38,772 nt of DNA from an uncultured Pelagibacteraceae bacterium. Lineage in GTDB: Bacteria > Pseudomonadota > Alphaproteobacteria > Pelagibacterales > Pelagibacteraceae. The translations under genes were made by a program, and so were the position numbers. The stretch spans positions 1 through 38,772 of the forward strand of contig CACMRY010000006.1 of assembly GCA_902616205.1 (NCBI GenBank), read 5' to 3'. Of the stretch, positions 18,111 to 28,103 are shown one piece after another. A model generated the notes under the pieces. The model saw only the letters and a list, made by a program, of their open reading frames with translations. It did not search any database and was not told the DNA's origin. How positions within the stretch are numbered: position 1 is the stretch's first letter; every line of letters begins with the position of its first letter.

Positions 18111-19448
18111 ATGTTCAAAAAAATTCTGATTGCAAATCGTGGAGAAATTGCAGTTAGAGTTATTAGAGCATGCAAAGAATGGGGTATATCAACAGTCGCG
18201 ATCCATTCGGATGTTGATCGAAATAGTATGCATGTAAGATTAGCAGATGAAAGTATTTGCGTAGGTCCTCATCAACCATCTAATAGTTATTTAAATATTC
18301 CAGCAATAATGTCTGCAATAGAATTAACAAATTCTGAAGCCGTACACCCTGGATATGGTTTTTTATCTGAAAATGCTGAATTTGCTAAAATCCTAGAAGA
18401 TAATAATATTAAGTTCATAGGTCCATCTTCAAGTTTAATAAGTAAAATGGGAGATAAAATTCAAGCAAAAAAAATTGCTAAACAATATGGTTTACCAGTT
18501 ATTGAGGGTTCTGAGGGTGGTGTTTCAGATATTAAAGAAGCTAAAAAATTATCTGAAAATATTGGTTTTCCAGTTCTGATAAAAGCAGCAGGCGGTGGGG
18601 GTGGAAAAGGTATGAAAATAGTAAATAATGAAAATGATTTTGAGAATTTATTTTTAACTGCAAAATTAGAGGCAAAAAAATTTTTTGGAAATGATGAAGT
18701 TTATATTGAGAAATTTTTTCAAAATCCAAGACATATTGAGGTTCAAGTATTGTCAGGAAAAAATAGAACTGTTCACTTACACGAAAGAGATTGCTCAGTA
18801 CAGAGAAGACATCAAAAGTTAATAGAAGAAACTCCAAGCCCAGTATTAACAGATACGATCAGGTCAGATTTATTTAACAAAACTGTAAAGATGGTAAGTC
18901 AAATAGGATACGAGGGTGCAGGAACAGTTGAATTCATCTATGAAGAAGGAAAATTCTATTTTTTAGAAATGAATACTAGAGTTCAAGTTGAGCATCCAGT
19001 AACAGAAATGGTTACAGGTATAGATATAATTAAAGAACAGATTAACATAGCTTACACAGGTGAAACAGCATTAAGTCAAAATGATATTAATCCAAGAGGA
19101 CATGCAATTGAATGCAGAATAAATGCTGAGGATCCAAGTAAAAATTTTCAACCCTCGCCTGGAACAATTGGAATGTGTCATCAACCTTCAGGTTTTAGAA
19201 CTAGAGTAGACGGTGCAATATTTCAAGGTTATAAGGTTACTCCCTATTATGACAGCATGATTTGTAAATTAATTTGTCATGGAAGAAATAGAACTGAAGC
19301 AATACAAAGAATGAATAGATCTCTCGATGAATTCGTAATTGAAGGTATAACTACTACAATAGATCTACATAAAACTTTATTAAATCATGAAAAATTTATT
19401 AATTCTGACTTTAATGTAAGTTGGCTTGATAAAGAAAAATTAATTTAG
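18111..19448 (+). CDS. accC: Acetyl-CoA carboxylase biotin carboxylase subunit
   Basis: 445 aa; KILIANRGEIAVRVIRAC, AAGGGGGKGMK, EMNTRVQVEHPVTEMVTGID. Confidence 0.97.
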   Translation: MFKKILIANRGEIAVRVIRACKEWGISTVAIHSDVDRNSMHVRLADESICVGPHQPSNSYLNIPAIMSAIELTNSEAVHPGYGFLSENAEFAKILEDNNIKFIGPSSSLISKMGDKIQAKKIAKQYGLPVIEGSEGGVSDIKEAKKLSENIGFPVLIKAAGGGGGKGMKIVNNENDFENLFLTAKLEAKKFFGNDEVYIEKFFQNPRHIEVQVLSGKNRTVHLHERDCSVQRRHQKLIEETPSPVLTDTIRSDLFNKTVKMVSQIGYEGAGTVEFIYEEGKFYFLEMNTRVQVEHPVTEMVTGIDIIKEQINIAYTGETALSQNDINPRGHAIECRINAEDPSKNFQPSPGTIGMCHQPSGFRTRVDGAIFQGYKVTPYYDSMICKLICHGRNRTEAIQRMNRSLDEFVIEGITTTIDLHKTLLNHEKFINSDFNVSWLDKEKLI

Positions 19449-19852
19449 GAATAGCACTTTTTTAACCATATATCGTATATAGGATGGTCAAAGGGTCTTA
19501 TTGATGGACTAGATGCAAATGTCCAATCATTGAAAACAAAAACCTTATCCTTATCTTTATTTTTCAAATCAATTACTTGCATAAATGCTGTTACTTCAGG
19601 ATCATCATCAAATTTTGAATTCTGACATTTTAGAATATTTATATTTAAATTTTTAAAAAAAAACTCTTCTCCAATTGTTAACTTTAACTTTGTTGTTTTA
19701 GAACTTACTTTATCTAAAACTAGTATTTCTGCGAAACTTTCACTATATATATTAGTTTCTGAATTTGCCTTTAAGAAAATTATTTGAAAAAGTAGAATAA
19801 AAATTAAAGCAAAATTAATCTTGCCAAGATTTATATTTTTTTTCAGTTGCAT
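19445..19852 (-). CDS. DUF2155-family secreted/periplasmic protein
   Basis: 135 aa; N-terminal signal-like helix; LDKVSSKTTKLKLTIGEEFFFKNLNINILKC; location next to the NDUFA12-like gene and accC as in other alphaproteobacteria. Confidence 0.75.
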   Translation of the reverse strand: MQLKKNINLGKINFALIFILLFQIIFLKANSETNIYSESFAEILVLDKVSSKTTKLKLTIGEEFFFKNLNINILKCQNSKFDDDPEVTAFMQVIDLKNKDKDKVFVFNDWTFASSPSIRPFDHPIYDIWLKKCYS

Positions 19853-20174
19853 TTTTATTATTTTTAGGATTGTAAGCGTTTGTTGTCCCTGTCTGGTTCG
19901 GCAAATGGTTTTTTTGCCATTTATATTTTTTTAAATTATGTGAATTTTCAATTTTATTATTTGTATAATGCATCCATGAATACCAATCATTTGGTATTTT
20001 TGATGCTTCAACCTCTCCATTATATATTACCCACCGTTTACCTTTTTTATTTTGATAATATTTATTCCCTAATTCATCTTCACCAACCAACTTCCCAAAA
20101 AAAATTGTTTGCAGTCTAGTTCCAAATGTCTGACCATTCCACCACGTGAAAATTTCTTTAAAAAATGTCAACAT
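19815..20174 (-). CDS. NDUFA12 (B17.2)-like complex I accessory subunit
   Basis: 119 aa; FTWWNGQTFGTRLQTIFFGKLVGEDELGNKYYQ...RWVIYNGEVEASKIPNDWYSWMHY. Confidence 0.9.
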   Translation of the reverse strand: MLTFFKEIFTWWNGQTFGTRLQTIFFGKLVGEDELGNKYYQNKKGKRWVIYNGEVEASKIPNDWYSWMHYTNNKIENSHNLKKYKWQKNHLPNQTGTTNAYNPKNNKNATEKKYKSWQD

Positions 20175-20234
20175 AAAAATTAGTTATTTTTTCAATTTAA
20201 GATTGTAAAAATTAAATTAGACTATAACATTAAT

Positions 20235-20264
20235 TTGTATATACATAATTTCTTACGATACAAT
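20235..20264 (+). promoter_or_regulatory. Possible promoter for the TSCPD-domain gene
   Basis: TTGTAT (20235-20240), 18-bp spacer, TACAAT (20259-20264), followed by SD-like aagga before ATG 20282. Weak in such AT-rich DNA. Confidence 0.3.
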
Positions 20265-20281
20265 TTTAATAAGGAAATTTA

Positions 20282-21115
20282 ATGGCAAAATATTTAGTTG
20301 AGACATATTACACATGTAGTTTTAAAGTAAGTCACTATTTAGATGATGTTAATGAGAAAAACTTACAAAATTTGGAAAAAAATGAGGATGGAAAATTTGA
20401 GATACTGGACGTTAAGCTTGATAATAGAAAAACAAAAAATTTAGAAAAGATAGATAACAATAAAGTAAACATAATTGATAAATCAATTAGTGCTTCAGTT
20501 TCACAAACCACCACTTCAAAAATTGATACCAAATTAGGAGAGAACTTTAAAAGTAATTTAAATGAAAAACTTGGAAAAAGATTTAGTATGCCAGATAGAA
20601 GAAAAGGTTACATTCAAAAAGCTACGATAGGTGATCATAAAGTGTATCTTCATACTGGCGAATATGAGGACGGAAAAATAGGTGAAATATTTATAGATAC
20701 AAGCAAAGAAGGTGAGTTAGTTAAAGCTCTAATGAATAACTTTGCAATAGCAATTTCTTTGGGCTTGCAGTATGGGGTTCCTCTTGATGAGTTTGTAAAC
20801 GCTTACGTTGGAACAAAATTTGAACCATCAGGAAAAGTTCATGGAAATGATAGAATTTTAAGTGCTAGCTCAATTTTAGATTATATATTTAGAGAATTGG
20901 CAATATCTTATCTTAACAGGGAAGATCTGGCACATACCCCATCTATTGGAGGATCAGAAAAATTAGATGATTTGAATAATGAAAACTCTGAAGATCAAAA
21001 TCAATTCTTAAAGCTAGTTAAAGATATAACAAGTAAGGGATTTGTAAGAAGTGATTATAAAAGAAAATTGGTCGATCTATCAGATATTAGAATTAATCTA
21101 AAAGGTAAAAAGTAA
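20282..21115 (+). CDS. Stand-alone TSCPD-domain protein resembling the C-terminus of adenosylcobalamin-dependent ribonucleotide reductase (NrdJ)
   Basis: 277 aa; [115 protein letters not shown] closely resembles the C-terminal part of alphaproteobacterial NrdJ as I remember it; no catalytic RNR barrel in the window. Confidence 0.85.
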   Translation: MAKYLVETYYTCSFKVSHYLDDVNEKNLQNLEKNEDGKFEILDVKLDNRKTKNLEKIDNNKVNIIDKSISASVSQTTTSKIDTKLGENFKSNLNEKLGKRFSMPDRRKGYIQKATIGDHKVYLHTGEYEDGKIGEIFIDTSKEGELVKALMNNFAIAISLGLQYGVPLDEFVNAYVGTKFEPSGKVHGNDRILSASSILDYIFRELAISYLNREDLAHTPSIGGSEKLDDLNNENSEDQNQFLKLVKDITSKGFVRSDYKRKLVDLSDIRINLKGKK

Positions 21116-22900
21116 TTAAGTTTTTTTCTTAATACTAAGGTTTAATTCCTTCAATTGATTATCGCTAATTGTAGATGGTGCATTCATCATTAAATCTTGA
21201 GCATTTTGATTCATCGGGAACATAGTAACTTCTCGAATATTTTTTTCGTCAGCTAAAAGCATCACTATTCGATCTATACCTGGGGCAATACCTCCATGAG
21301 GTGGTGCTCCATAACTCAATGCATTTATCATTCCACTAAATTTTTCTTCAACATCTTTCTTGGAGTAACCAGCTATATCAAATAGCTTAAACATTAACTC
21401 AGGTACATGATTTCTAATGGCTCCAGATGATAACTCAATACCATTACATACAATATCATATTGATAAGCTTTTAAAGAAAGAGGATCTGTTAAATCTAAG
21501 TTTTTAATATCTCCTTGTGGCATTGAAAATGGATTGTGGCTAAAACTTATTTTTTTGGTTTGTTCGTCTATTTCAAACATCGGGTAATCCACTATCCAAC
21601 AAAAAGCAAAATAATCTTCTTTAATAATTTTGAGCTCCTCTGCTATCCTAGTTCGAGCAATTGATAAAATTTTCTCAACGTCACTTTGTTTACCACAAGA
21701 AAGAAAAACAGTATCTCCAATATCTGCATTTGTGATTTTCATCAATTCGACTAGAGACGCTTCTGAAAAAAATTTACCAACTGGTCCCTTTCCTACTATT
21801 TTATCATTTTTTTCTAATGTAAAATAAGCAAGACCTGATGAACCGTGTTCCTTTGCCCATTTATCAATTCCATCAAAAAAACTTCTTGGTTTATCTTTTG
21901 TATTTTTAGTAACGATAGATCTTACAATTGAACCTTTTTTGACTAAATTTTTAAATATTTCGAAACTGATATCATCCCTTTCAAATAGTTTTGTAATATC
22001 AGAAATAATAAGTGGATTTCTTAAATCTGGCTTATCAGATCCATATTTCAACATAGCATCAGAATAGGAAATCTTTGGAAAAGTCTCAAAAAGTAATTTT
22101 TTATCTGAAAAATTTTTAAAAACTTTAACCAACAATTTTTCTACCACTTCAAAGACATCTTGTTGCTCAACAAATGACATTTCTAAATCTAATTGGTAAA
22201 ATTCACCAGGACTTCTATCGGCTCTTGCATCTTCATCTCTAAAGCACGGTGCAATTTGAAAGTATCTATCAAATCCTGAAACCATTATTAATTGTTTAAA
22301 CTGTTGAGGAGCTTGAGGTAATGCATAAAATTTCCCTGGATTTAATCTGCTCGGAACTAAGAAATCTCTAGCACCCTCTGGACTAGAGGATGTTAATATT
22401 GGTGTTTGAAATTCTAAAAATCCTAAGTTATTCATTTCTGATCGAATAAATGAAATAACTTTTGATCTTAAAATAATATTTTGATGAATTTTTTTTCTTC
22501 TTAAATCCAAAAATCTGTATTTTAGTCTAATCTCCTCAGAATATTCTTGGTCTGAGAAAACTGGCAAAGGCAGTTCTTTTGTTTGCCCAAGTATTTCAAA
22601 ATTAATAATTGAGATTTCTATTTCGCCAGTTGATAAATTTTCATTAATTGTATCTTTGTTCCTCTCAATTACTTCTCCTGATATTTTAATTACAGTCTCC
22701 AATGAAAGTTTTTCTATCTCTTTAAATACTTTATTTTCATTATCAACAACGCATTGGGTGAGGCCGTAATTGTCTCTTAAATCAATAAATAACAGATTTC
22801 CATGATCTCTTTTCTTGTTAATCCATCCAGATAAAACAATTTTTTGACCTTTATTAGAGATATTTAGTTCTCCGCATGTATGTGTTCTATATTTACTCAA
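21116..22900 (-). CDS. aspS: Aspartyl-tRNA synthetase
   Basis: 594 aa; class II motifs, YALPQAPQQFKQLIMVSGFDRYFQIAPCFRDEDARADRSPGEFYQLDLEMSF, GGIAPGIDRIVMLL. Confidence 0.97.
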   Translation of the reverse strand: MSKYRTHTCGELNISNKGQKIVLSGWINKKRDHGNLLFIDLRDNYGLTQCVVDNENKVFKEIEKLSLETVIKISGEVIERNKDTINENLSTGEIEISIINFEILGQTKELPLPVFSDQEYSEEIRLKYRFLDLRRKKIHQNIILRSKVISFIRSEMNNLGFLEFQTPILTSSSPEGARDFLVPSRLNPGKFYALPQAPQQFKQLIMVSGFDRYFQIAPCFRDEDARADRSPGEFYQLDLEMSFVEQQDVFEVVEKLLVKVFKNFSDKKLLFETFPKISYSDAMLKYGSDKPDLRNPLIISDITKLFERDDISFEIFKNLVKKGSIVRSIVTKNTKDKPRSFFDGIDKWAKEHGSSGLAYFTLEKNDKIVGKGPVGKFFSEASLVELMKITNADIGDTVFLSCGKQSDVEKILSIARTRIAEELKIIKEDYFAFCWIVDYPMFEIDEQTKKISFSHNPFSMPQGDIKNLDLTDPLSLKAYQYDIVCNGIELSSGAIRNHVPELMFKLFDIAGYSKKDVEEKFSGMINALSYGAPPHGGIAPGIDRIVMLLADEKNIREVTMFPMNQNAQDLMMNAPSTISDNQLKELNLSIKKKT

Positions 22901-22901
22901 T

Positions 22902-23558
22902 TTACAGTATTTCCCTAATTGTTTTTAAATTAATAGGTTTCTTTTTTTTTAAACTCAATTCGTCAACCTTATATATAAATTCGTAAATTTTACCATAAGA
23001 TCTCTCTATCCTTTTTATAATAAATTCTAGTAATTTTTTTTCTAATTTGATTTGTCTATCTGAAAAACTTTTTACAATTATTGCAAAAATTAAATCATCA
23101 TCTGGATTTTCAATTTTGGCAAATATACAATTTTTTGCTCTGGAATTTAAATCATCAAGTTTATAATTAATTTTACTTATTATTTTGTTTGATAAAATCA
23201 ATAAGTACTTATTATCTTGATAAATCAAATTAAACAAAGAGTATAACAAATTTTCATTTTTGATTTTTTCAAAATCATCAATTATAATAGCCTCACTTAA
23301 CTTAATTTTTTTGAATACATCATCGTTAATATCGCTGTGGCTCAAGTATAAAGCATTACTTTTATCTTGAAAAATTTTAGCCAGATGTGTTTTTCCTGAA
23401 AATGTATCCCCACAGATATTGATTATTTTTCTTTCCCAATTCGGCCAATTTTGAATTAAATTAAAGGCTAAGTAATTACTTGTTGATACATAATAATCAT
23501 GTTCGTTGAATTCTATATTATGATCGAAATTAAGTAATAATTGATTTAGTTCGCTCAT
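22902..23558 (-). CDS. hdaA: DnaA-like AAA+ regulatory protein (Hda/HdaA type)
   Basis: Walker A GDTFSGKTHLAK, Walker B AIIIDDFEKI, no DnaA DNA-binding domain; N-terminal QLLLNF resembles a sliding-clamp-binding motif; preferred start MSELNQLLLNF at 23558 (ATGA overlap) rather than 23570. Confidence 0.82.
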   Translation of the reverse strand: MSELNQLLLNFDHNIEFNEHDYYVSTSNYLAFNLIQNWPNWERKIINICGDTFSGKTHLAKIFQDKSNALYLSHSDINDDVFKKIKLSEAIIIDDFEKIKNENLLYSLFNLIYQDNKYLLILSNKIISKINYKLDDLNSRAKNCIFAKIENPDDDLIFAIIVKSFSDRQIKLEKKLLEFIIKRIERSYGKIYEFIYKVDELSLKKKKPINLKTIREIL

Positions 23559-24628
23559 TGTAATTTCCAAACATCTTTAGAAGTATCAATTTTAAATTTT
23601 GAATTTTCCATAATTTTTAAAAACTTATCTGGAGTACTATTGAATATAATTTTATATATAATTTGCTTGCTATTAAAATTTTCAATTTTATAATTTGAAA
23701 TTAAATCCACCTCATTTAAATAGTTTTCTAAATTATTTGATAATAAAAAATTATTTGAATCTATAGACAATCTAATAGGAAGAATTATTGACGTATTAAT
23801 TTCGTTTAATGATTTCCATTTATTTTCATAATCATTTTTCAAATCTAAAATTGCATTACTTATCTGGTCTAAGTTTTCCATACTAACATTATTAAAATTC
23901 TTATTTATGTTCATCTCATTATTTTCTAAATTTAATTTAGAAAAAACTTTAAGCAGGTTATCTTGATTTAATAGAATAAGTAAAATTCTATTTTTAACAT
24001 TATATTTATTAAATATTTCATTGAAATTATAATTTTCTATATCGCCAATATTTTTTCTAATTATTGAAAAATCTTCAATATCCTCGTTGGGTAAAATATA
24101 ATTTATTTGATGAAATTTTTTATCATTTAAGTTCCAATTCAAAAAAAAAGGATTATCTGAATATGAAAATATTTGATTTTTTTTTAAATCTATCAATATA
24201 GGCAATATCATGACATCAATTGGATTTATGGATGAAGTAATTATCCCTTTGGAATTAAAATAATTAATTAAATCTTTTTTATTAAAATCTACAGTAATTT
24301 TTGCTTGATAATTATTATCTACAAATTTTTCCTCCATAAGTGAAAAGCCCTCTACGAAACTTTTAATTTGGTTAATGTCTATGGATCTCAAAATACTTTT
24401 GTTTTCACTTTGTAAAATTTTTGATATTAATATTTTAAAAGCTTTTTTGAAGGCTTTATCAACCACCTTTATTTTATTAAAATTTAAATCGTATTTTTCT
24501 TTTATTTCTATGTCGTTAATTACAAAATTTTTGGCCTTTGCAAAATTTGTGGAAAACTCACTAAAAATAATAATTAAAACTAAAAAAAGAATGTATAGAT
24601 AAATGTTTATTTTTTTAGAAAAAGTCAT
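23555..24628 (-). CDS. DUF2066-like exported protein
   Basis: Signal-like N-terminus (MTFSKKINIYLYILFLVLIIIFSEFSTNFAKA), KAFKKAFKILISKIL; divergent to purM and upstream of hdaA. Track start 24652 would overlap purM; ATG at 24628 preferred. Confidence 0.6.
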   Translation of the reverse strand: MTFSKKINIYLYILFLVLIIIFSEFSTNFAKAKNFVINDIEIKEKYDLNFNKIKVVDKAFKKAFKILISKILQSENKSILRSIDINQIKSFVEGFSLMEEKFVDNNYQAKITVDFNKKDLINYFNSKGIITSSINPIDVMILPILIDLKKNQIFSYSDNPFFLNWNLNDKKFHQINYILPNEDIEDFSIIRKNIGDIENYNFNEIFNKYNVKNRILLILLNQDNLLKVFSKLNLENNEMNINKNFNNVSMENLDQISNAILDLKNDYENKWKSLNEINTSIILPIRLSIDSNNFLLSNNLENYLNEVDLISNYKIENFNSKQIIYKIIFNSTPDKFLKIMENSKFKIDTSKDVWKLQ

Positions 24629-24640
24629 TGTTAATAATTT

Positions 24641-25663
24641 ATGAAATCTCAAAAAATCACATATAAAAATAGTGGAGTAAACATAAAGAATGCTGATAAA
24701 TTCATAGATTTCATATCTAATTTAACCAAAAAAACAAACAAAAGTGGTGAATTTAAGAACATTGGAGGATTTGGTGCAATTTCAAGTATACCAAAAAACC
24801 TCAAAAGTCCTCACATTGTAACTAGTACAGACGGAGTTGGAACAAAGTTAGAAATAGCAAATGAGATTAAGAAATTTAATACAATCGGTATAGATCTTGT
24901 TGCAATGTGCGTAAATGATTTAATTGTTCAAGGTGCAAAACCGTTTTTATTTCTAGATTATATTTCAATAGACAAAATTAATTTAAATAAAATGAAAGAA
25001 ATTATTAAAGGTATTATTAAAGGGTGTGAGTTATCAGGCTGTAATCTTGTAGGGGGAGAAACAGCTGAAATGCCAGGCACATATTCACCAGGTAAATTTG
25101 ATCTTGCAGGTTTTTCTGTTGGTTTAGTTGAAAAAAAAAATATTCTTACTAATAAAATAAAAAATAATAATTTAATTTTAGCCATCCCATCAAATGGATT
25201 GCATTCCAATGGCTTTTCACTTGTCAGAAAAGTTTTAAAAGTAAAAAAAATTAAAATAAATAAAAATAAATATCTCAAAAAAGAATTGATAAAACCAACT
25301 AAAATTTATGTAAAAGAAATTATTAAATTAATAGATAAAAACCTTATCAATGGTTGTGCAAATATAACTGGTGGTGGAATAGAAGATAATATTAAAAGAG
25401 TTGTTCCAAACAATTTATGTGCAGATATAGATTTAGACAAAGTTAAATCTCAAAAAATTTTTAAATGGCTTAAAAATTCAGGAGTATCAAATAGAGAAAT
25501 GTTAAAAACATTTAATTGTGGTGTTGGTTTCTGTATAATAATAAAAAAAAAGAATCTCAATAAAGTAAAATTAACTTTCGATACAAAATTTAAGCCTTAT
25601 GTAATTGGGAAAATATCGAAAAATAAAAAAAAAGTAAATTTAAGTGGAAAAATTAATTGGTAG
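24641..25663 (+). CDS. purM: Phosphoribosylformylglycinamidine cyclo-ligase
   Basis: 340 aa; TSTDGVGTKLEIA, CVNDLIVQGAKPFLFLDYIS, GGETAEMPGTY, NGLHSNGFSLVR. Confidence 0.97.
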   Translation: MKSQKITYKNSGVNIKNADKFIDFISNLTKKTNKSGEFKNIGGFGAISSIPKNLKSPHIVTSTDGVGTKLEIANEIKKFNTIGIDLVAMCVNDLIVQGAKPFLFLDYISIDKINLNKMKEIIKGIIKGCELSGCNLVGGETAEMPGTYSPGKFDLAGFSVGLVEKKNILTNKIKNNNLILAIPSNGLHSNGFSLVRKVLKVKKIKINKNKYLKKELIKPTKIYVKEIIKLIDKNLINGCANITGGGIEDNIKRVVPNNLCADIDLDKVKSQKIFKWLKNSGVSNREMLKTFNCGVGFCIIIKKKNLNKVKLTFDTKFKPYVIGKISKNKKKVNLSGKINW

Positions 25664-26225
25664 AAATTTAAACATTTCTGTTTTTATTTCTGGGAGAGGT
25701 AGTAATCTGCTTTCTTTAATCAAGTATTCAAAGAATAAAAAATCAAAAATTAAAATTAATCTAACAATTTCAAATAATAAATTTTCAAAAGGATTAGAAT
25801 TTGCTAAAAAAAATAAGATTAAATATTATATAATAGATTATTCAAAAAAAAGGCAAGCGGAACATAAAATATTAAGATATTTAAAAAAAAATAAAATTGA
25901 TTTAATTTGTTTGGCAGGCTTCATGAAAATTTTATCTTCTGGGTTCATTAAAAAGTTTAAAAATCCAATTTTAAATATTCATCCATCTCTATTACCAAAA
26001 TACAAAGGTTTAAATACTCACAGAAGAGCAATTGAAAATAAAGATAAATTCTCTGGGGCTACGGTGCACTTCGTTAATACTAAATTAGATTCTGGAAAAA
26101 TAATTTTACAAAAAAAAGTTAGAATTTTGAAATCCGATACAGAAAAAACCTTAGCTAAAAAAGTTTTGAAAATTGAACATAAACTTTATCCAGCTGCACT
26201 CGAAAAAATTTTAAAAAAAGTCTAA
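25644..26225 (+). CDS. purN: Phosphoribosylglycinamide formyltransferase (GTG start, 20-nt overlap with purM)
   Basis: 193 aa; SGRGSNLLSL, LAGFMKILS, NIHPSLLPKYKGLNTHRRAIE, GATVHFVNTKLDSGKIIL. Confidence 0.95.
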   Translation: MEKLIGRNLNISVFISGRGSNLLSLIKYSKNKKSKIKINLTISNNKFSKGLEFAKKNKIKYYIIDYSKKRQAEHKILRYLKKNKIDLICLAGFMKILSSGFIKKFKNPILNIHPSLLPKYKGLNTHRRAIENKDKFSGATVHFVNTKLDSGKIILQKKVRILKSDTEKTLAKKVLKIEHKLYPAALEKILKKV

Positions 26226-26632
26226 TCTTTAAAGAAAAAGTCTAACTCAATTTTAGCATTTTCAGGACTATCAGAGCCATGAACAGAGTTTTTATCAATT
26301 GAAATACCATATTTTTTTCTAAGTGTTCCTTTTTCGGCATCTTTAGGATTTGTTGCGCCCATTAATTTCCTATTCTCTAAAACAGCGTTTTCTCTAATTA
26401 ATTCCATAACAACTATAGGGCCTGAAGAAAGGTAAGAACATAATTCATTGTAAAAAGGTTTCGTTTCATGAACTTTATAAAATTGCTCTGCTTCCTGTTT
26501 TGAAATATGGATTTTTTTTTCTTTTTTAATTTCAAATCCTTTGTTTATAAATTCTTGTTTTATTTCATCTTGTAAGTTTCTTTCAACTGCATCTGGTTTT
26601 ATTATTGAAAGTGTTTGTTCGATATTACTCAT
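26222..26632 (-). CDS. ndk: Nucleoside diphosphate kinase
   Basis: 136 aa; TLSIIKPDAVERN, GATNPKDAEKGTLRKKYG, NSVHGSDSPENA (active-site His). Confidence 0.97.
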   Translation of the reverse strand: MSNIEQTLSIIKPDAVERNLQDEIKQEFINKGFEIKKEKKIHISKQEAEQFYKVHETKPFYNELCSYLSSGPIVVMELIRENAVLENRKLMGATNPKDAEKGTLRKKYGISIDKNSVHGSDSPENAKIELDFFFKD

Positions 26633-28049
26633 AGTTTTCTTCTACAAATTTATTTAGTAATCTAACTCCGTACCCTGTTGCACCTCCAGAATTTAATGCT
26701 CCAGCGTATTTAGAAAAAGACATTCCAGCTATATCTAAATGAGCCCAAGGCGTTTTATTAAGTATAAATCTTTGTAAAAATTGAGCAGCTGTAGTTGATC
26801 CTGCGCCACCAACATAATTAATATTTTGCATATCTGCATTTTTAGAATTAATTAATTTATCATAGTTTTTGTGCAGTGGCATTCTCCATACCTTTTCTTC
26901 CACTTGTTCACCAGCCTCATATAATTGTTTTGCAAGCTTATCATTATTTGAAAATAGTCCTGCATACTCAGAACCTAATGATACAATTATTGCGCCTGTT
27001 AACGTTGCAAGATCAATAATCAAATTAGGTTTAAATTTTTCCTCAGTAAAAGTTAATGCGTCTGCTAAAACTAATCTTCCTTCTGCATCAGTATTTAATA
27101 CCTCAATAGTTTTTCCACTATAGGACTTAACTATATCACCAGGTCTTTGAGCATTTCCTCCAGGCATATTTTCAACAAGACCAACTACACCAACTGCATT
27201 AATTTTAGCCTTTCTAAGTGCAAAATTTTTCATTAATCCTACCACAACTGCAGAACCAGCCATATCATACGTCATATCCTCCATAAATTTTGCAGGTTTC
27301 AATGAAATACCACCAGTATCAAAACATACTCCTTTTCCTACAAATGCAAGAGGTTTAGTTTTAGAGGAAGCACCTTTCCATTCCATAGTGACAAGGTAAG
27401 AACCTCTTACACTCCCTTGACCTACACCCAATAATGCTCCACATCCCATTTTCTTTAATCTTTTCTTATCATAAATTGTGACTTTAATTCCTATCTTCCT
27501 TAATTGAGCTATTCTTTTTGTATATTCGTCAGGGTGTAATATATTTCCAGGTTCAGATACCAAATCCCTTGTTAAAAATACGCCTTCAGTAAGAGCATCT
27601 AATTTTGTTTTGAGAATGCTTTTCTTATTCTTACCTACGATATTAATATTTAAAAATTTCTTAATATTTTTTTTTGTTTTATAAATTTCAAAAGAATAAG
27701 ATTTAAGAGTTGCTCCATGCAAAATTCTCTCGATTTGTACATTTGTGATTTTAAGTGAACTTAAATTAAAAAATGTATTCTCAATTTTATTGTTTGAAAG
27801 AAAGTCAAAAAGTTTTGATCCAATATTCTCAAAATCTGATGACTTTTTTTGCTCAATACAGTTTATGAAAATGTAGTTAACTTTATCTTGATTTCTCTGT
27901 ATTATTTTTTTTTCTTTAAAAAGTTCGTTATCTATAATCTTTATTTGATCTAATGTTTTATGCTTAAAATTTTTATTATTAATAAAAATAAGCTCATTTT
28001 TGACAGCCAACTTTGGGTTTTTACTTACAAAATTTAATTTTAACTTCAT
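26625..28049 (-). CDS. pepA: Leucyl aminopeptidase (M17)
   Basis: 474 aa; VGKGVCFDTGGISLKP, NTDAEGRLVLADAL, DMAGSAVVVG motifs. Confidence 0.96.
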   Translation of the reverse strand: MKLKLNFVSKNPKLAVKNELIFINNKNFKHKTLDQIKIIDNELFKEKKIIQRNQDKVNYIFINCIEQKKSSDFENIGSKLFDFLSNNKIENTFFNLSSLKITNVQIERILHGATLKSYSFEIYKTKKNIKKFLNINIVGKNKKSILKTKLDALTEGVFLTRDLVSEPGNILHPDEYTKRIAQLRKIGIKVTIYDKKRLKKMGCGALLGVGQGSVRGSYLVTMEWKGASSKTKPLAFVGKGVCFDTGGISLKPAKFMEDMTYDMAGSAVVVGLMKNFALRKAKINAVGVVGLVENMPGGNAQRPGDIVKSYSGKTIEVLNTDAEGRLVLADALTFTEEKFKPNLIIDLATLTGAIIVSLGSEYAGLFSNNDKLAKQLYEAGEQVEEKVWRMPLHKNYDKLINSKNADMQNINYVGGAGSTTAAQFLQRFILNKTPWAHLDIAGMSFSKYAGALNSGGATGYGVRLLNKFVEENYE

Positions 28050-28103
28050 ATTTTAGAATTTTTGAATAGATATTGTTGTATATTTATAAATATTATAATT
28101 TCA

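Noticed and set aside
19880-20119. 79-aa plus-strand ORF opposite the NDUFA12-like gene
   Set aside because: Antisense to a conserved gene; no coding signature.
20235-20264. Inverted repeat TTGTAT...ATACAA upstream of the TSCPD gene as an operator
   Set aside because: Six-base arms with a 17-nt spacer are expected by chance in such AT-rich DNA; better explained, if anything, as -35/-10 elements.
20335-20532. 65-aa minus-strand ORF within the TSCPD gene
   Set aside because: Antisense artefact of an AT-rich linker; low complexity.
25644-25663. purM/purN 20-nt overlap as an anomaly
   Set aside because: GTG start with translational coupling is common in compact genomes; both protein ends look normal.
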